Notes: a model not told the origin generated them from the letters alone. DNA of 63,613 nucleotides from Actinomadura logoneensis (GCF_003428695.1 NZ_QURH01000110.1:1-63613), one strand, 5' to 3'; positions 52,238 to 63,547 are shown, counted from the stretch's first letter. Translations and numbers: made by a program.

Positions 52238-54892
52238 ATGAGCCTGGCTCTGTACCGCAAGTACCGTCCAGCGACGTTCGCCGAGCTCAAGGGGCAGGAA
52301 CACGTCGCCGAACCCCTGCAGCAGGCGCTGCGCAACGGGCGCATCAACCACGCGTACCTCTTCAGCGGCCCTCGCGGCTGCGGCAAGACCTCGTCCGCCC
52401 GCATCCTCGCGCGGTCGCTGAACTGCGAGCAGGGCCCCACACCCGACCCGTGCGGCGTCTGCGACTCGTGCGTGGCGCTCGGGCCGACCGGTTCCGGGCA
52501 CATCGACGTCATCGAGATCGACGCCGCCTCCCACGGTGGTGTGGACGACGCCCGCGACCTGCGCGAACGGGCGTTCTTCGCGCCGGTGTCCGCGCGCTTC
52601 AAGGTGTACATCATCGACGAGGCGCACATGGTCACCCGGGAGGGCTTCAACGCGCTGCTGAAGCTCGTCGAGGAGCCCCCGCCGCACCTGAAGTTCGTCT
52701 TCGCGACGACCGAGCCCGAGAAGGTCATCGGGACGATCCGGTCGCGGACGCACCACTACCCGTTCCGGTTGATCCCGCCCGGGACGCTCCAGGAGCTCGT
52801 CGAGGAGATCCTGAAGTCCGAGGACGTCCCGTACGAGACCGCGGCGCTGCCGCTCGCCGTCCGGGCCGGGGCCGGCTCCGCGCGCGACACCCTGTCGATC
52901 CTCGACCAGCTTCTCGCCGGGTCGGACGAGAAGGGCATCACGTACGCGCGCGCGGTGTCCCTGCTCGGCTACACGGACTCGGCGCTGCTGGACGAGGTCA
53001 TCGGCGCTTTCGCGGCGCGGGACGGCGGGGCCGTCTTCGCGGCGATCGACCGGGTCGTCGAGAGCGGGCAGGATCCGCGCCGGTTCACCGCCGACCTGCT
53101 GGAACGCGTCCGCGACCTGGTGATCCTCTCGAACGTCCCCGAGGCCGGCGGATCGGGGCTGCTGAACGTCCCGCCGGACGAGCTGGAGCAGATGCGGCGC
53201 CAGGCGTCGTCGCTCGGCCCGGCGGAACTGACCAGGGCCGCCGACCTGCTGCACACCGGGCTGACGGAGATGCGCGGCGCGACCTCGCCCCGGCTGCTGC
53301 TCGAACTGATCGCCGCGCGGATCCTGCTGCCCGGGGCGTACGGGGACGAGGCGTCCCTGATGGCGCGGCTCGACCGGCTCGAGCGCACGGCGGCCTCCGG
53401 GGGCGGCTTCGGCGGTCCCGGAGGCGGAGGCGGGGGCCAGGGGGCTCCTGGTTATGGCGCTTACGGCGGGGCTGCTGGTGCGGGCTCGAACGGTGGCGCT
53501 GGCGCTGGCGCTGGCGCGGCGCCGGGTGCGGGTGCGGCTTCGGGTGGCGGAGCGGGCTCGGGCCTGAGCGCGGGGGCCGGTGCGGGCGCGGGTGGGGCTT
53601 CTTACGCTCCCCAGCAACCCCCGCCCGCCCAGGGGGGCGACCCCACTTCCAGTGTCCAACGCCCCACGGGGACGGCGGAAGGCGAACGCGGTTCTGTGGA
53701 TAACCGCGCCGGGTCCGCCTTCGCGGGCGCGTTCTCCGCGTCTTCCTCCGCGTCTTCCGAGTCCTCTGCGGCCTCTGCGCCCTCTGGACCTTCGGCGTCC
53801 TCTGGAGGCGTCGCCGCAGGCTCTTCCAGCGTCGCCGCTGGCTCTTCCAGCGTCGCCGCTGGCTCTTCCGGTGTCGCCTCGTCGGCGCGCGCCGATTCCA
53901 CCGGTTCTGCCGCCGGCGGATCCGCCGCGACCACCGGGCCCGGTGCGGCCGGTTCCAGCTCTGCCGGGTCTGCGTCTACAGGTTCGGGATCGCGTGCGAT
54001 GGCCGGGCCTGCGAGCACGTCCGGTGGTTTCTCCGGCGCGGCGGGATCTCACAATGCGTCCTCCGCTCCTTCCGCTTCCGCATCGGCGGGCCAAGGCGGC
54101 GGCGGGGACGTGGCGATGGTCCAGCAACGCTGGCCGGAGATCGTCGACGCGGTGAAGTTCAAGAGCCGCGTTGCGTGGGTCTCGGTCATGAACGGCGTCC
54201 GGCCCATCGGTCTGACCGGGAACCAGCTCACCCTCGCCTTCGAGGCCGAGGGCGCGCTCAAGAACTTCACCGCGGGCAACCGTGACACCGTCCTGCGCGA
54301 GGTGCTCCGGGAACGCCTGGGCGTCGACTGGCGCATCGAGGCCGTCCTCGGCGGAGCGAACGTTCCGCCCCCCGGCGGCGGACGTCCTGGATCCCCGGGC
54401 GGCTTCGGCGGGGGCGGAGGCGGCGGCAACGGCGGTGGTGTTCCGGTCGCCGGGTTCTCCGGCGCTTCCACCCCGGCTCCGCCGCCCGCCCCCGGGCCGC
54501 GTCCGTCCGTGCCTCCGCAGAGCCCGTCCGTTCCGGCGCCCGCCCAGCCGTCCCAGCAAGCCTCCGGATCGTCCGGCTCCGGCCATGCGGGACAGCCCGG
54601 CGGCCCATCCGCTCCGAACGAGGGCGGTGACCGCGGTCACGGCGGCGGTGCCGGAAGCGGCGGTGGCCGCGGTTCCGGCGGAGCGGGCGCGTCCGTGCCG
54701 GACCCCGGCCCGCTTCCGCCGCCTCCGGACGAGCCTCCGCCCCCGTCCGAGCCCGGGCCGCCCGACGACATCGACGTCGTGGACCCGGAAGGCGACGCCG
54801 ACTACGACGGCACGGAGGCCGAGGCCGGCGGCATGGCGCTGATCCAGCGCGAGCTGGGCGGCCAGATCATCCGCGAGATCGACAACACCTGA
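52238..54892 (+). CDS. dnaX: DNA polymerase III subunits gamma/tau
   Basis: 884 residues. Clamp-loader ATPase: YRKYRPATFAELKGQEHVAEPL, Walker A GPRGCGKTS (about 43-51), Zn cysteines around CGVCDSC, IIDEAHMV (Walker B) and FATTEPEKV, then lid and collar domain to about 385. A 230-residue Gly/Ala/Ser linker with GSSSVAAGSSSV repeats follows, then a tau-like domain (VQQRWPEIVDAVKFKSRVAWVSVMNGV) and a Pro/Gly-rich and acidic tail. It loads the beta clamp and couples polymerases to DnaB. Confidence 0.96.
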   Translation: MSLALYRKYRPATFAELKGQEHVAEPLQQALRNGRINHAYLFSGPRGCGKTSSARILARSLNCEQGPTPDPCGVCDSCVALGPTGSGHIDVIEIDAASHGGVDDARDLRERAFFAPVSARFKVYIIDEAHMVTREGFNALLKLVEEPPPHLKFVFATTEPEKVIGTIRSRTHHYPFRLIPPGTLQELVEEILKSEDVPYETAALPLAVRAGAGSARDTLSILDQLLAGSDEKGITYARAVSLLGYTDSALLDEVIGAFAARDGGAVFAAIDRVVESGQDPRRFTADLLERVRDLVILSNVPEAGGSGLLNVPPDELEQMRRQASSLGPAELTRAADLLHTGLTEMRGATSPRLLLELIAARILLPGAYGDEASLMARLDRLERTAASGGGFGGPGGGGGGQGAPGYGAYGGAAGAGSNGGAGAGAGAAPGAGAASGGGAGSGLSAGAGAGAGGASYAPQQPPPAQGGDPTSSVQRPTGTAEGERGSVDNRAGSAFAGAFSASSSASSESSAASAPSGPSASSGGVAAGSSSVAAGSSSVAAGSSGVASSARADSTGSAAGGSAATTGPGAAGSSSAGSASTGSGSRAMAGPASTSGGFSGAAGSHNASSAPSASASAGQGGGGDVAMVQQRWPEIVDAVKFKSRVAWVSVMNGVRPIGLTGNQLTLAFEAEGALKNFTAGNRDTVLREVLRERLGVDWRIEAVLGGANVPPPGGGRPGSPGGFGGGGGGGNGGGVPVAGFSGASTPAPPPAPGPRPSVPPQSPSVPAPAQPSQQASGSSGSGHAGQPGGPSAPNEGGDRGHGGGAGSGGGRGSGGAGASVPDPGPLPPPPDEPPPPSEPGPPDDIDVVDPEGDADYDGTEAEAGGMALIQRELGGQIIREIDNT

Positions 54893-55305
54893 TCCCGGAA
54901 CTGACTACGGCGGAGACCCGCCGGCTTCCGGCCAGTGCTGGACGCGTGCCGAGGGCTACGACCTCCGGACGTTCCGATCCGAACGCCATCCGCAAGCCGC
55001 TCCTGCCGCTCCTGCTGCCTGCTCGGATGCATCACCCTCGTCGCCCGTCGTCGGGACGACCCCGGCCGACCGACTCCGCGGCGAAGGTCGGACGGACGGC
55101 CACGTGTCCCGAATATGCAGCACGGACGACCTGCTCCGCGTACGTCGGGAAACGCCGGGACTGCCCTCGGACGGGGGCGCCGGGGCGGTGAATACCGCAT
55201 CCGGTTTCAAACCCGTAGTCTCAGGTAGACAAACGTCCGGTGCCGGACGGACGGGCCAAGTGCGGCCCCCGCCCGGTTGAGGGATGCGACGGAACGGAGC
55301 TCACC
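54893..55305. other. Intergenic region upstream of ybaB
   Basis: About 410 bases without a supported gene. The right end is less GC-rich (CGGTTTCAAACCCGTAGTCTCAGGTAGACAAAC, split here as ...TTTCAAACC... at 55203 and GGTAGACAAAC at 55225), probably the ybaB-recR promoter. Confidence 0.4.
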
Positions 55306-55773
55306 GTGGAACCCGGTGGATTCAACATCCAGGATCTGCTGCAGCAGGCGCAGCGCATGCAGCAGCAGCTCCTCGACGCCCAGCAGGAACTCGCCGACGC
55401 CGAGGTCACCGGCACGGCGGGCGGCGGGCTGGTCACGGCCACGGTGAACGGCCAGGGCGAGGTCACCGGCCTCACCATCGACCCGAAGGCGATCGACGCC
55501 GACGACCCGGCCGACACCGCCGAGACCGTCGCCGACCTGGTGCTCGCCGCGATCCGGGACGCCGGCCGCGCCGCCCAGGACCTCCAGCAGGAGAAGATGA
55601 GCCCGCTCACCGAGGGACTGCCCGGCGGCATCCCCGGTCTCCCCGGCATGGGCGGCGAAGGCGACTTCCCGGGCCTTCCGGGCTTCCCCAGCCCCGGTGA
55701 CCTCGAAGGACCCGGCGGCTCCCGGGGCCCGGGCGAAGCCGGAGGACCCCGGACGCCCGGCTCACCCGGCTGA
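55306..55773 (+). CDS. YbaB/EbfC family nucleoid-associated protein
   Basis: 155 residues from GTG 55306. Core: [46 protein letters not shown] then [11 protein letters not shown], typical of the dimeric DNA-binding EbfC fold; the C-terminal ~55 residues are a Gly/Pro-rich extension ([16 protein letters not shown]) not found in short relatives. Always linked to recR, as here. Confidence 0.93.
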   Translation: MEPGGFNIQDLLQQAQRMQQQLLDAQQELADAEVTGTAGGGLVTATVNGQGEVTGLTIDPKAIDADDPADTAETVADLVLAAIRDAGRAAQDLQQEKMSPLTEGLPGGIPGLPGMGGEGDFPGLPGFPSPGDLEGPGGSRGPGEAGGPRTPGSPG

Positions 55774-55997
55774 ACGCCCTACTCTCGAAGGGCCCGGATT
55801 TCTCGGGACCCGGACCCCCGAAACCCGGACCCGACATCCGGACCCGACATCCGGGCCCGGAGGCCGAGTCCGAGGGCGGGCGCCGAACCGAAGCCCAAGT
55901 GGAGCAGGAAGCCGGGACCGGAGGCCGTGTCCTCCCGGCGGGCCGTCCGCCCGCACCGCCCTCCCTCCACCGCCACCGACCAGGAAGGACGCGACCG

Positions 55998-56597
55998 TTG
56001 TACGAAGGGGTCGTCCAGAATCTCATCGACGAGCTGGGCCGTCTGCCCGGCGTCGGCCCCAAGAGCGCGCAGCGGATCGCCTTCCACCTCCTCGCCGCGG
56101 ACCCGGCCGACGTCGAGCGCCTCTCCCGGGCGCTCACGGAGGTCAAGGACAAGGTCCGCTTCTGCCGGACGTGCGGCAACGTCGCCGAGGAGGACGAGTG
56201 CCGCATCTGCCGTGACCCGCGCCGCGACCCGCAGGTGATCTGCGTGGTCGAGGAGTCCAAGGACGTGGTCGCGATCGAGAAGACCCGCGAGTTCCGCGGC
56301 CGGTACCACGTGCTCGGCGGGGCGATCAGCCCCATCGAGGGCGTCGGCCCCGAGGACCTGCGGATCCGCGAACTGATGCAGCGGCTCGCGGACGGGACGG
56401 TGAAGGAGCTGATCCTCGCGACCGACCCCAACCTGGAGGGGGAGGCCACCGCAACCTACCTCGCGCGGCTCGTGAAGCCCATGGGGCTCACCGTCACCCG
56501 CCTGGCCAGCGGCCTTCCGGTGGGCGGCGACCTGGAGTACGCGGACGAGGTCACGCTGGGCCGCGCATTCGAAGGACGGAGGCTGCTCGATGTCTGA
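55998..56597 (+). CDS. recR: Recombination mediator RecR
   Basis: 199 residues from TTG 55998, eight bases after AGGAAGGA. Starts [32 protein letters not shown] (helix-hairpin-helix), four-cysteine Zn motif [16 protein letters not shown], then Toprim domain [17 protein letters not shown]. Works with RecF/RecO to load RecA in gap repair. Overlaps the next gene by 8 bases. Confidence 0.96.
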   Translation: MYEGVVQNLIDELGRLPGVGPKSAQRIAFHLLAADPADVERLSRALTEVKDKVRFCRTCGNVAEEDECRICRDPRRDPQVICVVEESKDVVAIEKTREFRGRYHVLGGAISPIEGVGPEDLRIRELMQRLADGTVKELILATDPNLEGEATATYLARLVKPMGLTVTRLASGLPVGGDLEYADEVTLGRAFEGRRLLDV

Positions 56598-57138
56598 CTC
56601 AAACAGCCCGCAGGACTGGAACACCCTCGCCGAACGCGTGGCCTGCCACGTGGAGAACTACCTCAGCGGACTGGAGGCCGTCGCGCGCGGCGAGGCCGGG
56701 ACGCACACCGTCCCGATGCTGCTGCTGGAGGTGTCCCAGGTCATCCTGGCGGGCGCCCAGCTCGGCGCCAGCGCCGACGTGATCCTGCCGGACAACTGGG
56801 AGCCGGAGGTCGGCGACGACCCGGACCTCGACCAGGTCCGGCAGGGCCTCGGCGAACGGCTCCTCTCGGTGGACGAGTACGTCGAGGTCTTCGACCCGTA
56901 CAAGGACACCGAGCCGACCGCCTACCGCCTCTCGGACGACCTGGTCGACGTCGCCAGCGACCTCGTCCACGGGCTGCGCCACTACCAGCAGGGACGTCCA
57001 CTGGAGGCGCTCTGGTGGTGGCAGTACTCCTACTTCAACCACTGGGGCAACCACGCAGGGGCGGCCCTCCGCGCCCTGCACGCGGTCGTCGCCAACGCGC
57101 GCCTGGACGTCTCCGAAGAGGCCCCCGCCACCGTCTGA
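56590..57138 (+). CDS. DUF5063 domain protein
   Basis: 182 residues. Helical protein: [88 protein letters not shown]. The tail with the Trp-rich [14 protein letters not shown] is the family signature. Follows recR with an 8-base overlap in many actinobacteria; function unknown. Confidence 0.9.
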   Translation: MSDSNSPQDWNTLAERVACHVENYLSGLEAVARGEAGTHTVPMLLLEVSQVILAGAQLGASADVILPDNWEPEVGDDPDLDQVRQGLGERLLSVDEYVEVFDPYKDTEPTAYRLSDDLVDVASDLVHGLRHYQQGRPLEALWWWQYSYFNHWGNHAGAALRALHAVVANARLDVSEEAPATV

Positions 57139-57277
57139 CCTCACCCCGAGAGGCCGAGACGGCCCGCCACGGGCATGTCCCGGTGGACCTTCTGACCTCG
57201 CACGGGCGGCCGTTACGGACAGGCCCCGGCGGTGTTCGCCGGGGCCTGTCCGCGATCGCCTGTGTCGCGACGGGCCG

Positions 57278-58375
57278 TCACTTCGCGCCGGGGAGCGCGC
57301 CGACGATGCCGGTGCGGGCGCTGAACCCGGCGCCGCGGACGATGCCCTCCTTCGTCATGGCCCCGAGCCGTCCCGCGAAGTACCGCCGCCGAGGGCTGTC
57401 GTCCCGGTGGACGAACTGGATGACGCCGTCGCGCCTGCCCAGGCTGATGCACGCGGCGACGTACTCGACCTTGTAGGGCCGGAGCGGCTCGCCCTTGATC
57501 ATGCGGGCCACGGTGTCCGCGGCGTGCGCGCCCTGCGGCTCGGCCGTCTGGCAGGACATCCGCGATCCGGGGACGGCCGCGCAGTCGCCCGCGACGACGA
57601 CGCGCGGGTCGCTCACACTGCGCAGGTACTCGTCCACGACGGCGCGGCCCCGCTCGTCCACGGCCAGGCCGCTGCGCGCCGCCAGGTCGGGGACGGAGCC
57701 GATGACGGACCAGAGCGTGAGGTCCGAGGCGAACTCCTCGCCCGACCCCAGCGTGACGGTCCCCTCTGCCGGCTCGTCCTCCTCCGGCCGGACACCCGTC
57801 ACGATGTCCTCGACCAAGGCCACGTTCAGCCGTGCCAGACCGTCGCGGACCCGGCGGCGCGCCCCCTCCGAGAGCGGTGCCGCGAGCTCCCGGCCGACGA
57901 GCCGAACCTTCAGGTCGGGACGGGCGTAGGCGATCTCCGCGGCCGTCTCGATGCCGGTCGCCCCCGTGCCGACGACGGTGACCGTCCGCCCCGCGGGGAG
58001 CTTCGCCAGCGCTGCACGTGCCCGCTCGGCGCCCTCCCATGTGCCGGTCGGGACGGTGCCGGGCAGCGGTGACAGCGTGCTTCCGACGGCCAGCAGGAGG
58101 AAGTCGAAGTCCAGGGTATCGCCGTCGTCCAGCACCGCGCATCCGTCGCCGATCTTCTCGACGGCCGCCTGACGTGCGCGGACGCCGCGTGGCAGGACCT
58201 GGGAGAGCGGCCTGCCCGCGTGTCCCGTCCCGGCCAGCTGCTGGTGCAGCCGCACCCGCTCGACGAAGTCCGGACGCGGGTTGACCACCGTGACCTCCGC
58301 GTCCGGGACCCGCTTCGCCAGCCGGTTCACCGCGACCGCCCCGGCATATCCCGCGCCTGCCACGACCACCTTCAT
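57278..58375 (-). CDS. FAD-dependent NDH-2-like oxidoreductase
   Basis: 365 residues. Two Rossmann motifs: MKVVVAGAGYAGAVAVNRLA (FAD) and VTVVGTGATGIETAAEIAY (NAD(P)H), then VVVAGDCAAVPGSRMSCQTAEPQGAHAADTV typical of the NADH dehydrogenase-like/AIF branch. No C-terminal membrane-anchoring helix as in true NDH-2. Electron acceptor unknown. Upstream on the other strand lies the decayed wrbA. Confidence 0.9.
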   Translation of the reverse strand: MKVVVAGAGYAGAVAVNRLAKRVPDAEVTVVNPRPDFVERVRLHQQLAGTGHAGRPLSQVLPRGVRARQAAVEKIGDGCAVLDDGDTLDFDFLLLAVGSTLSPLPGTVPTGTWEGAERARAALAKLPAGRTVTVVGTGATGIETAAEIAYARPDLKVRLVGRELAAPLSEGARRRVRDGLARLNVALVEDIVTGVRPEEDEPAEGTVTLGSGEEFASDLTLWSVIGSVPDLAARSGLAVDERGRAVVDEYLRSVSDPRVVVAGDCAAVPGSRMSCQTAEPQGAHAADTVARMIKGEPLRPYKVEYVAACISLGRRDGVIQFVHRDDSPRRRYFAGRLGAMTKEGIVRGAGFSARTGIVGALPGAK

Positions 58376-58559
58376 GTGTGCCTCCTCGTTCGAGCCGGTC
58401 TGCTCAAAAGACACCGGGGGCCGCCGACGCGTAACACGCCTGCCAGTGGCCTCCCTCACACAGAGGGCCGGAGGCGCCGCGCCGGCCCGGGAGCGGGCCC
58501 CGCAGAGTCGGAGGCCGCTTCGTCGGTGGGGGAGGAGCAGCGGAGGAAGGAGCACGATC

Positions 58560-58960
58560 TTGGATGTCGTGAACGTCGCGATCATCTACTACAGCGCCAC
58601 GGGGAACCTGCACGCCCTGGCCGGAGCCGCCGCCGAGGGGGCGGGGAACGCGGGCGCGAACGTCCGGCTACGGAGGATCGCCGAGACGGTGCCGCGGAGG
58701 TCGTCGACACCCGTCCGGAATGGGCCGAGCACGTGCGGAACGCCGCGGACGTCCCGGAGGCGGTCCTCGACGACCTGGCCTGGGCGGACGCCGTGCTGTG
58801 CTGCACCGACCCCATCCAGTTCAAGACGGGCAATCCGTACGGGACGTCCCACGTGGCGGGCACGGGCGCGCCCAGCGAGGACACCCTGCAAGCGGCCCGC
58901 CACCAGGCCGGACGCGTCGTCGAGACCGCCGCCGCCCTCAAGGCCGACCGTTCCGCATGA
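58560..58960 (+). pseudogene. Decayed WrbA-like flavodoxin (NAD(P)H:quinone oxidoreductase)
   Basis: Frame 3 encodes VNVAIIYYSATGNLHALAGAAAEGAGN...RLRRIAETVP, the N terminus of WrbA from about 58569. Near 58685 the homology jumps to another frame: AAEVVDTRPEWAEHVRNAADVPEAVLDDLAWADAVL, and then passes directly to KTGNPYGTSHVAGTG near 58830, skipping the central part of WrbA (the FIDTTGGLW region, about 80 residues). Both the frameshift and the deletion would destroy the FMN site. Confidence 0.8.
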
Positions 58961-59047
58961 GCCGTTCAAGCCGTCCCGCTTGAGCTGCCCGGTCGTCCTG
59001 GCGGAGTTACCCGGGGTGGAGCGTGCTTCGGCGCGCCCGGGACGGGG

Positions 59048-59389
59048 TTACCAGTCGCGGTCGGCGACGAGTTCCTCGACGTCGGCGTTCTCGAAGCCGT
59101 AGGCCGCGGCCACGTAGAAGAAGTCCGACGCGATGGTGTCGCGGGCGACGGTCTCGATCTCGCTGTCGGCCTCGAAGAGCTCGTCCTGGAGGTCGTTGAA
59201 CTGCCTGGTCGCGGCGTTCGTCATGGCGTACAGCGCGGCCAGGTCGGCCGGACGGTCCGCCTCGATCTGCGCGCACAGCCGCCGCAGGATCGCCTGGCCC
59301 TTCACGACCAGGTGCCGGGGGTAGTAGTCGTCGCCGAGCATGTCGCTGAGGAACGTGTAGCCGACCAGCTTCTGGTTGGTGATTCTCAC
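59048..59389 (-). CDS. DUF5713 family protein
   Basis: 113 residues from GTG 59389 (VRITNQKLVGYTFLSDML). Conserved DUF5713 features as I recall them: YYPRHLVVKGQAILRRLCAQIEADRPADLAALYAMTNAATRQFNDLQDE, SEIETVARDTIASDF and the C-terminal EELVADRDW. Helical, function unknown. Longer in-frame starts exist but lie in non-conserved sequence. Confidence 0.82.
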   Translation of the reverse strand: MRITNQKLVGYTFLSDMLGDDYYPRHLVVKGQAILRRLCAQIEADRPADLAALYAMTNAATRQFNDLQDELFEADSEIETVARDTIASDFFYVAAAYGFENADVEELVADRDW

Positions 59390-59549
59390 GCGCGGAATCC
59401 TGCCCGACGCCACCGACAGAACGGCGTCGCCGGACGGACCGTGACATTTGTACTGCCGAGGACCGGAGGGATGGTTCTGCCGCCCGGTGGGCGTCCCGCG
59501 ACACGATCCAGGGGTCGGCAGGACGCGGACACGGACCCTGGAGCAGGAC

Positions 59550-59987
59550 ATGAGCGAGACCCCCGAGCTGAGCGACATCAAGCCCCTCCCGATCTGGTTC
59601 TTCGCCTTCGAGGGCGCGATGGGCGCCGCCTACGACCTGCTCAAGGCATGGGACGGCGCCTGGATGGTGCTCGCGGCGCTCGGCGCGGTGAACATGGTGG
59701 TGGGGCTGACCGTCCTGCGGCGGCGCAAGAAGCTGATCAAGGCGATGCTGAGGAACGCCCGCACGCGGAAGATCCTCTTCGCGCTGATCGGGCTGCGGAT
59801 CGGCGTCCACGTGGTGCTCGGCGCGGCCGGCGCGCAGGTCACCAGCGCCTCGGTGCACCTGGCGCTCGGCCTGACGATGGCGGCGGTCACCATGGGCCTG
59901 CTCTGGTTCGACCAGCGCGTCACCTTCCGCGCCCTCGGCCTCACCCAAAGCGGGGCCGTCGAGATCGGGGCCGTGACCGCCGCCTGA
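59550..59987 (+). CDS. Small membrane protein, unknown
   Basis: 145 residues, ATG 59550 behind GGAGCAGG. Four hydrophobic segments: LPIWFFAFEGAMGAAYDLL, WMVLAALGAVNMVVGLTVL, ILFALIGLRIGVHVVLGAAG and VHLALGLTMAAVTMGLLWF, joined by a basic loop RRRKKLIKAMLRNARTRK. No family recognised. Confidence 0.75.
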   Translation: MSETPELSDIKPLPIWFFAFEGAMGAAYDLLKAWDGAWMVLAALGAVNMVVGLTVLRRRKKLIKAMLRNARTRKILFALIGLRIGVHVVLGAAGAQVTSASVHLALGLTMAAVTMGLLWFDQRVTFRALGLTQSGAVEIGAVTAA

Positions 59988-60036
59988 CCGGTCCGGGTCT
60001 GGCAGTCTCGAAGGGGACGACGGAAGGGCAGGGCAC

Positions 60037-60702
60037 GTGAAGGGCGGGCACGTGGAGCGCGGCGGACGCTGGAACCACAACATCCACTACCACCGGCGCA
60101 TCCTCGGAGCCGTCCCCGAGGGGGCCCGGACGGCGCTCGACGTGGGCTGCGGCGAGGGGATGCTGGCGCGCGCCCTCCGCCGGACGGTCCCCGCCGTCAC
60201 GGGCATCGACCTCGACGAGCCGAGCCTCGAGCAGGCCCGCGCGTACGGGGACGACATCGACTACGTCCGCGGCGACTTCCTTGATCACCGATTCCTCCGC
60301 GACCACGGCGTCGAGGACGCCTCGTTCGACGTCGTGGCGTCCGTGGCGACCCTGCACCACATGGACGCCACCGCCGGGCTCGTCCGGATGCGGGAGCTCG
60401 TCCGTCCGGGAGGGGTGCTGGCCGTCGTCGGGCTCGCCCGGGACGAGCTGCCCCGGGACCTGCCGCGCGTCGCCGCCGCCACGGCGGCGGGAGCGGTGTA
60501 CCGGGTGCTGAAGGGGCACTGGGAGCACCCGTCGCCCATGGTGTGGCCGCCGCCGGTCACCTACCGGGAGATGGCGGAGCTGGCCGCGGGGCTTCTGCCG
60601 GGCGCCGAGTTCCGGCGGCACCTCCTGTGGCGCTACAGCATCGTCTGGCGCAGGCCGAGCGGTCGCGGCGTCTCACATTCTGGACGTGTCATCTCAGGCT
60701 GA
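60037..60702 (+). CDS. Class I SAM-dependent methyltransferase
   Basis: 221 residues from GTG 60037. Motif I TALDVGCGEGMLARAL, acidic motif GIDLDEPSLEQAR, motif II YVRGDFLDHRF and VVASVATLHHMD, motif III LVRPGGVLAVVGLARD. The N terminus NHNIHYHRRIL and C-terminal WRYSIVWRRP resemble a common Streptomyces methyltransferase group of unknown substrate. Confidence 0.9.
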   Translation: MKGGHVERGGRWNHNIHYHRRILGAVPEGARTALDVGCGEGMLARALRRTVPAVTGIDLDEPSLEQARAYGDDIDYVRGDFLDHRFLRDHGVEDASFDVVASVATLHHMDATAGLVRMRELVRPGGVLAVVGLARDELPRDLPRVAAATAAGAVYRVLKGHWEHPSPMVWPPPVTYREMAELAAGLLPGAEFRRHLLWRYSIVWRRPSGRGVSHSGRVISG

Positions 60703-60786
60703 CGGTTACCTGGTCGTAATGACATCTCCCGGCCTCGGTAGACTTTCGTCGGCAAGTCCTGATCCCGAACCCGAGGAGCGCTGCCC

Positions 60787-62061
<1,275 letters not shown>

Positions 62062-62106
62062 CCTCCGTCCCCGGAGCCTTTACTCCCAGGTTCTTCGCGA
62101 GCTCCA

Positions 62107-62142
62107 CCGAAGGGCCGTCCGGCGTGCCGGGCGGCCCTTCGG
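62107..62142 (+). terminator. Terminator of lysC
   Basis: CCGAAGGGCCG (62107-62117) pairs perfectly with CGGCCCTTCGG (62132-62142). Confidence 0.7.
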
Positions 62143-62344
62143 GCTTGCCGGCGGACGGTGCGCGCACGTATCCTCCGCCTGCTCCGCCGGGTCTTCCGCT
62201 TGATCTACCAGGTCTTCAGGCTGATCCGCCGGGGGCTCCGCCGGCCGCGGACGGTGCGTGGCGCCTGTCAGCGGGTGGTGCGCGGACGGTCAGCGGCCCA
62301 GGCGACTCTTCGGTCATCGCAGGAAACGACCAAGGGAGCGCGTC

Positions 62345-63547
62345 ATGAAGGTTCTGATCTCGGGTGCGAGCATCGCCGGTCCGTCCCTCGCCTTCTGGCT
62401 GACCCGGTACGGGCACGAGGTGACCGTGGTGGAGAAGGCGCCCGGCATCCGGCCCGGCGGGCAGGCGGTGGACTTCCGCGGCGACGTCCACATGGACGTG
62501 CTGACCCGGATGGGCATCCTGGACGAGATCCGCCGGCACCGGACCGAGAACGGGCCGCTGCACCTCATCGACGAGCACGGCGAGGACCTGCTCACGCTGC
62601 CCGCCTCGTTCACCGGCGGGCAGGTCGAGATCCAGCGCGGCGACCTCGCGCGCATCCTCTACGACCGGACCAGGGACGCGGCCCGCTACGTCTTCGGCGA
62701 CTCGATCACCTCGCTCCAGGAGACCCCCGACGGGGTGTACGCGACCTTCGAGCGCGGCGCCCCCGAGTGGTTCGACCTGGTCGTCGGCGCGGACGGGCTG
62801 CACTCCAACGTCCGGCGGCTCGCCTTCGGGGACGAGTCGCGGTTCGTCCGGGACTCGGGCTACAACGTCGCGATCTTCCATGCCCCGAACCGGCTCGGAC
62901 TGAGCCGCGACGCCCTGCTCTACAGCGAGCCTGGACGCGGCCTGTCGGTCTACCCGCTGGACGGCGGGACGTCCGCGAACGTGATGTGCGTGTACGCGGC
63001 GGCGCAGGACGGGCAGGCCGTCGACCGCCACGACCACGAGGGGCAGAAGCGCCTGGTCGCCGAGCGGTTCGCCGGGATGGGCTGGAACGCGGCGACCGTC
63101 CTCGCCGACCTGGCCGACGCGCCGTACTTCTACCACGACTCGGTCAGCATCGTCCGGATGGACTCCTGGACGACGGGCCGGATCGCGCTGCTCGGCGACG
63201 CCGGGTACGGCGCGACCTGCGGCGGCATGGGGACCGGGCTCGCGGTCGTCTGCGCCTACGTCCTGGCCGGGGAACTGGCCGCCGCGGGCGGTGACCACCG
63301 GGTCGCGTTCCCCGCCTACGAGCAGGCGATCCGGAAGTTCACCAGGGCGTGCCAGCAGGTCGCCGGGGGCGTCGGGCCGTTCTTCGCGCCGAAGAGCGCG
63401 CGCAGCCTGCGCCGCCGCACCCGGATCTACAAGGTGCTCACCGCCGGTCCGATGCTGCGCCTGCTGGACAAGATGACCACCAAGGCCGCCACGGCCATCG
63501 AGCTCAGGGAGTACCCGGCCCCGGCCGGCGCCCCGGTGCGCGCGTGA
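62345..63547 (+). CDS. FAD-dependent monooxygenase (PHBH fold, TetX-like)
   Basis: 400 residues from ATG 62345. FAD motif MKVLISGASIAGPSLAFWLTRYGHEV (GxxxxG with Glu/Lys following), DG-type motif LVVGADGLHSNVR and GD motif GRIALLGDAGYGATCGGMGTGLA. Similar to TetX/PgaE-like aromatic hydroxylases; substrate unknown. The C-terminal basic helix RSLRRRTRIYKVL is usual. Confidence 0.93.
   Translation: MKVLISGASIAGPSLAFWLTRYGHEVTVVEKAPGIRPGGQAVDFRGDVHMDVLTRMGILDEIRRHRTENGPLHLIDEHGEDLLTLPASFTGGQVEIQRGDLARILYDRTRDAARYVFGDSITSLQETPDGVYATFERGAPEWFDLVVGADGLHSNVRRLAFGDESRFVRDSGYNVAIFHAPNRLGLSRDALLYSEPGRGLSVYPLDGGTSANVMCVYAAAQDGQAVDRHDHEGQKRLVAERFAGMGWNAATVLADLADAPYFYHDSVSIVRMDSWTTGRIALLGDAGYGATCGGMGTGLAVVCAYVLAGELAAAGGDHRVAFPAYEQAIRKFTRACQQVAGGVGPFFAPKSARSLRRRTRIYKVLTAGPMLRLLDKMTTKAATAIELREYPAPAGAPVRA

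Noticed and set aside
52091..54640. Very long open frame on the minus strand opposite dnaX
   Set aside because: It is antisense to a gene with full clamp-loader motifs; its product is low-complexity Arg/Gly/Ala and arises from GC-rich third positions.
58281..59102. Single complete gene covering the WrbA-like N terminus
   Set aside because: After RIAETVP the frame loses all WrbA similarity, while the neighbouring frame regains it, so a frameshifted pseudogene fits better.
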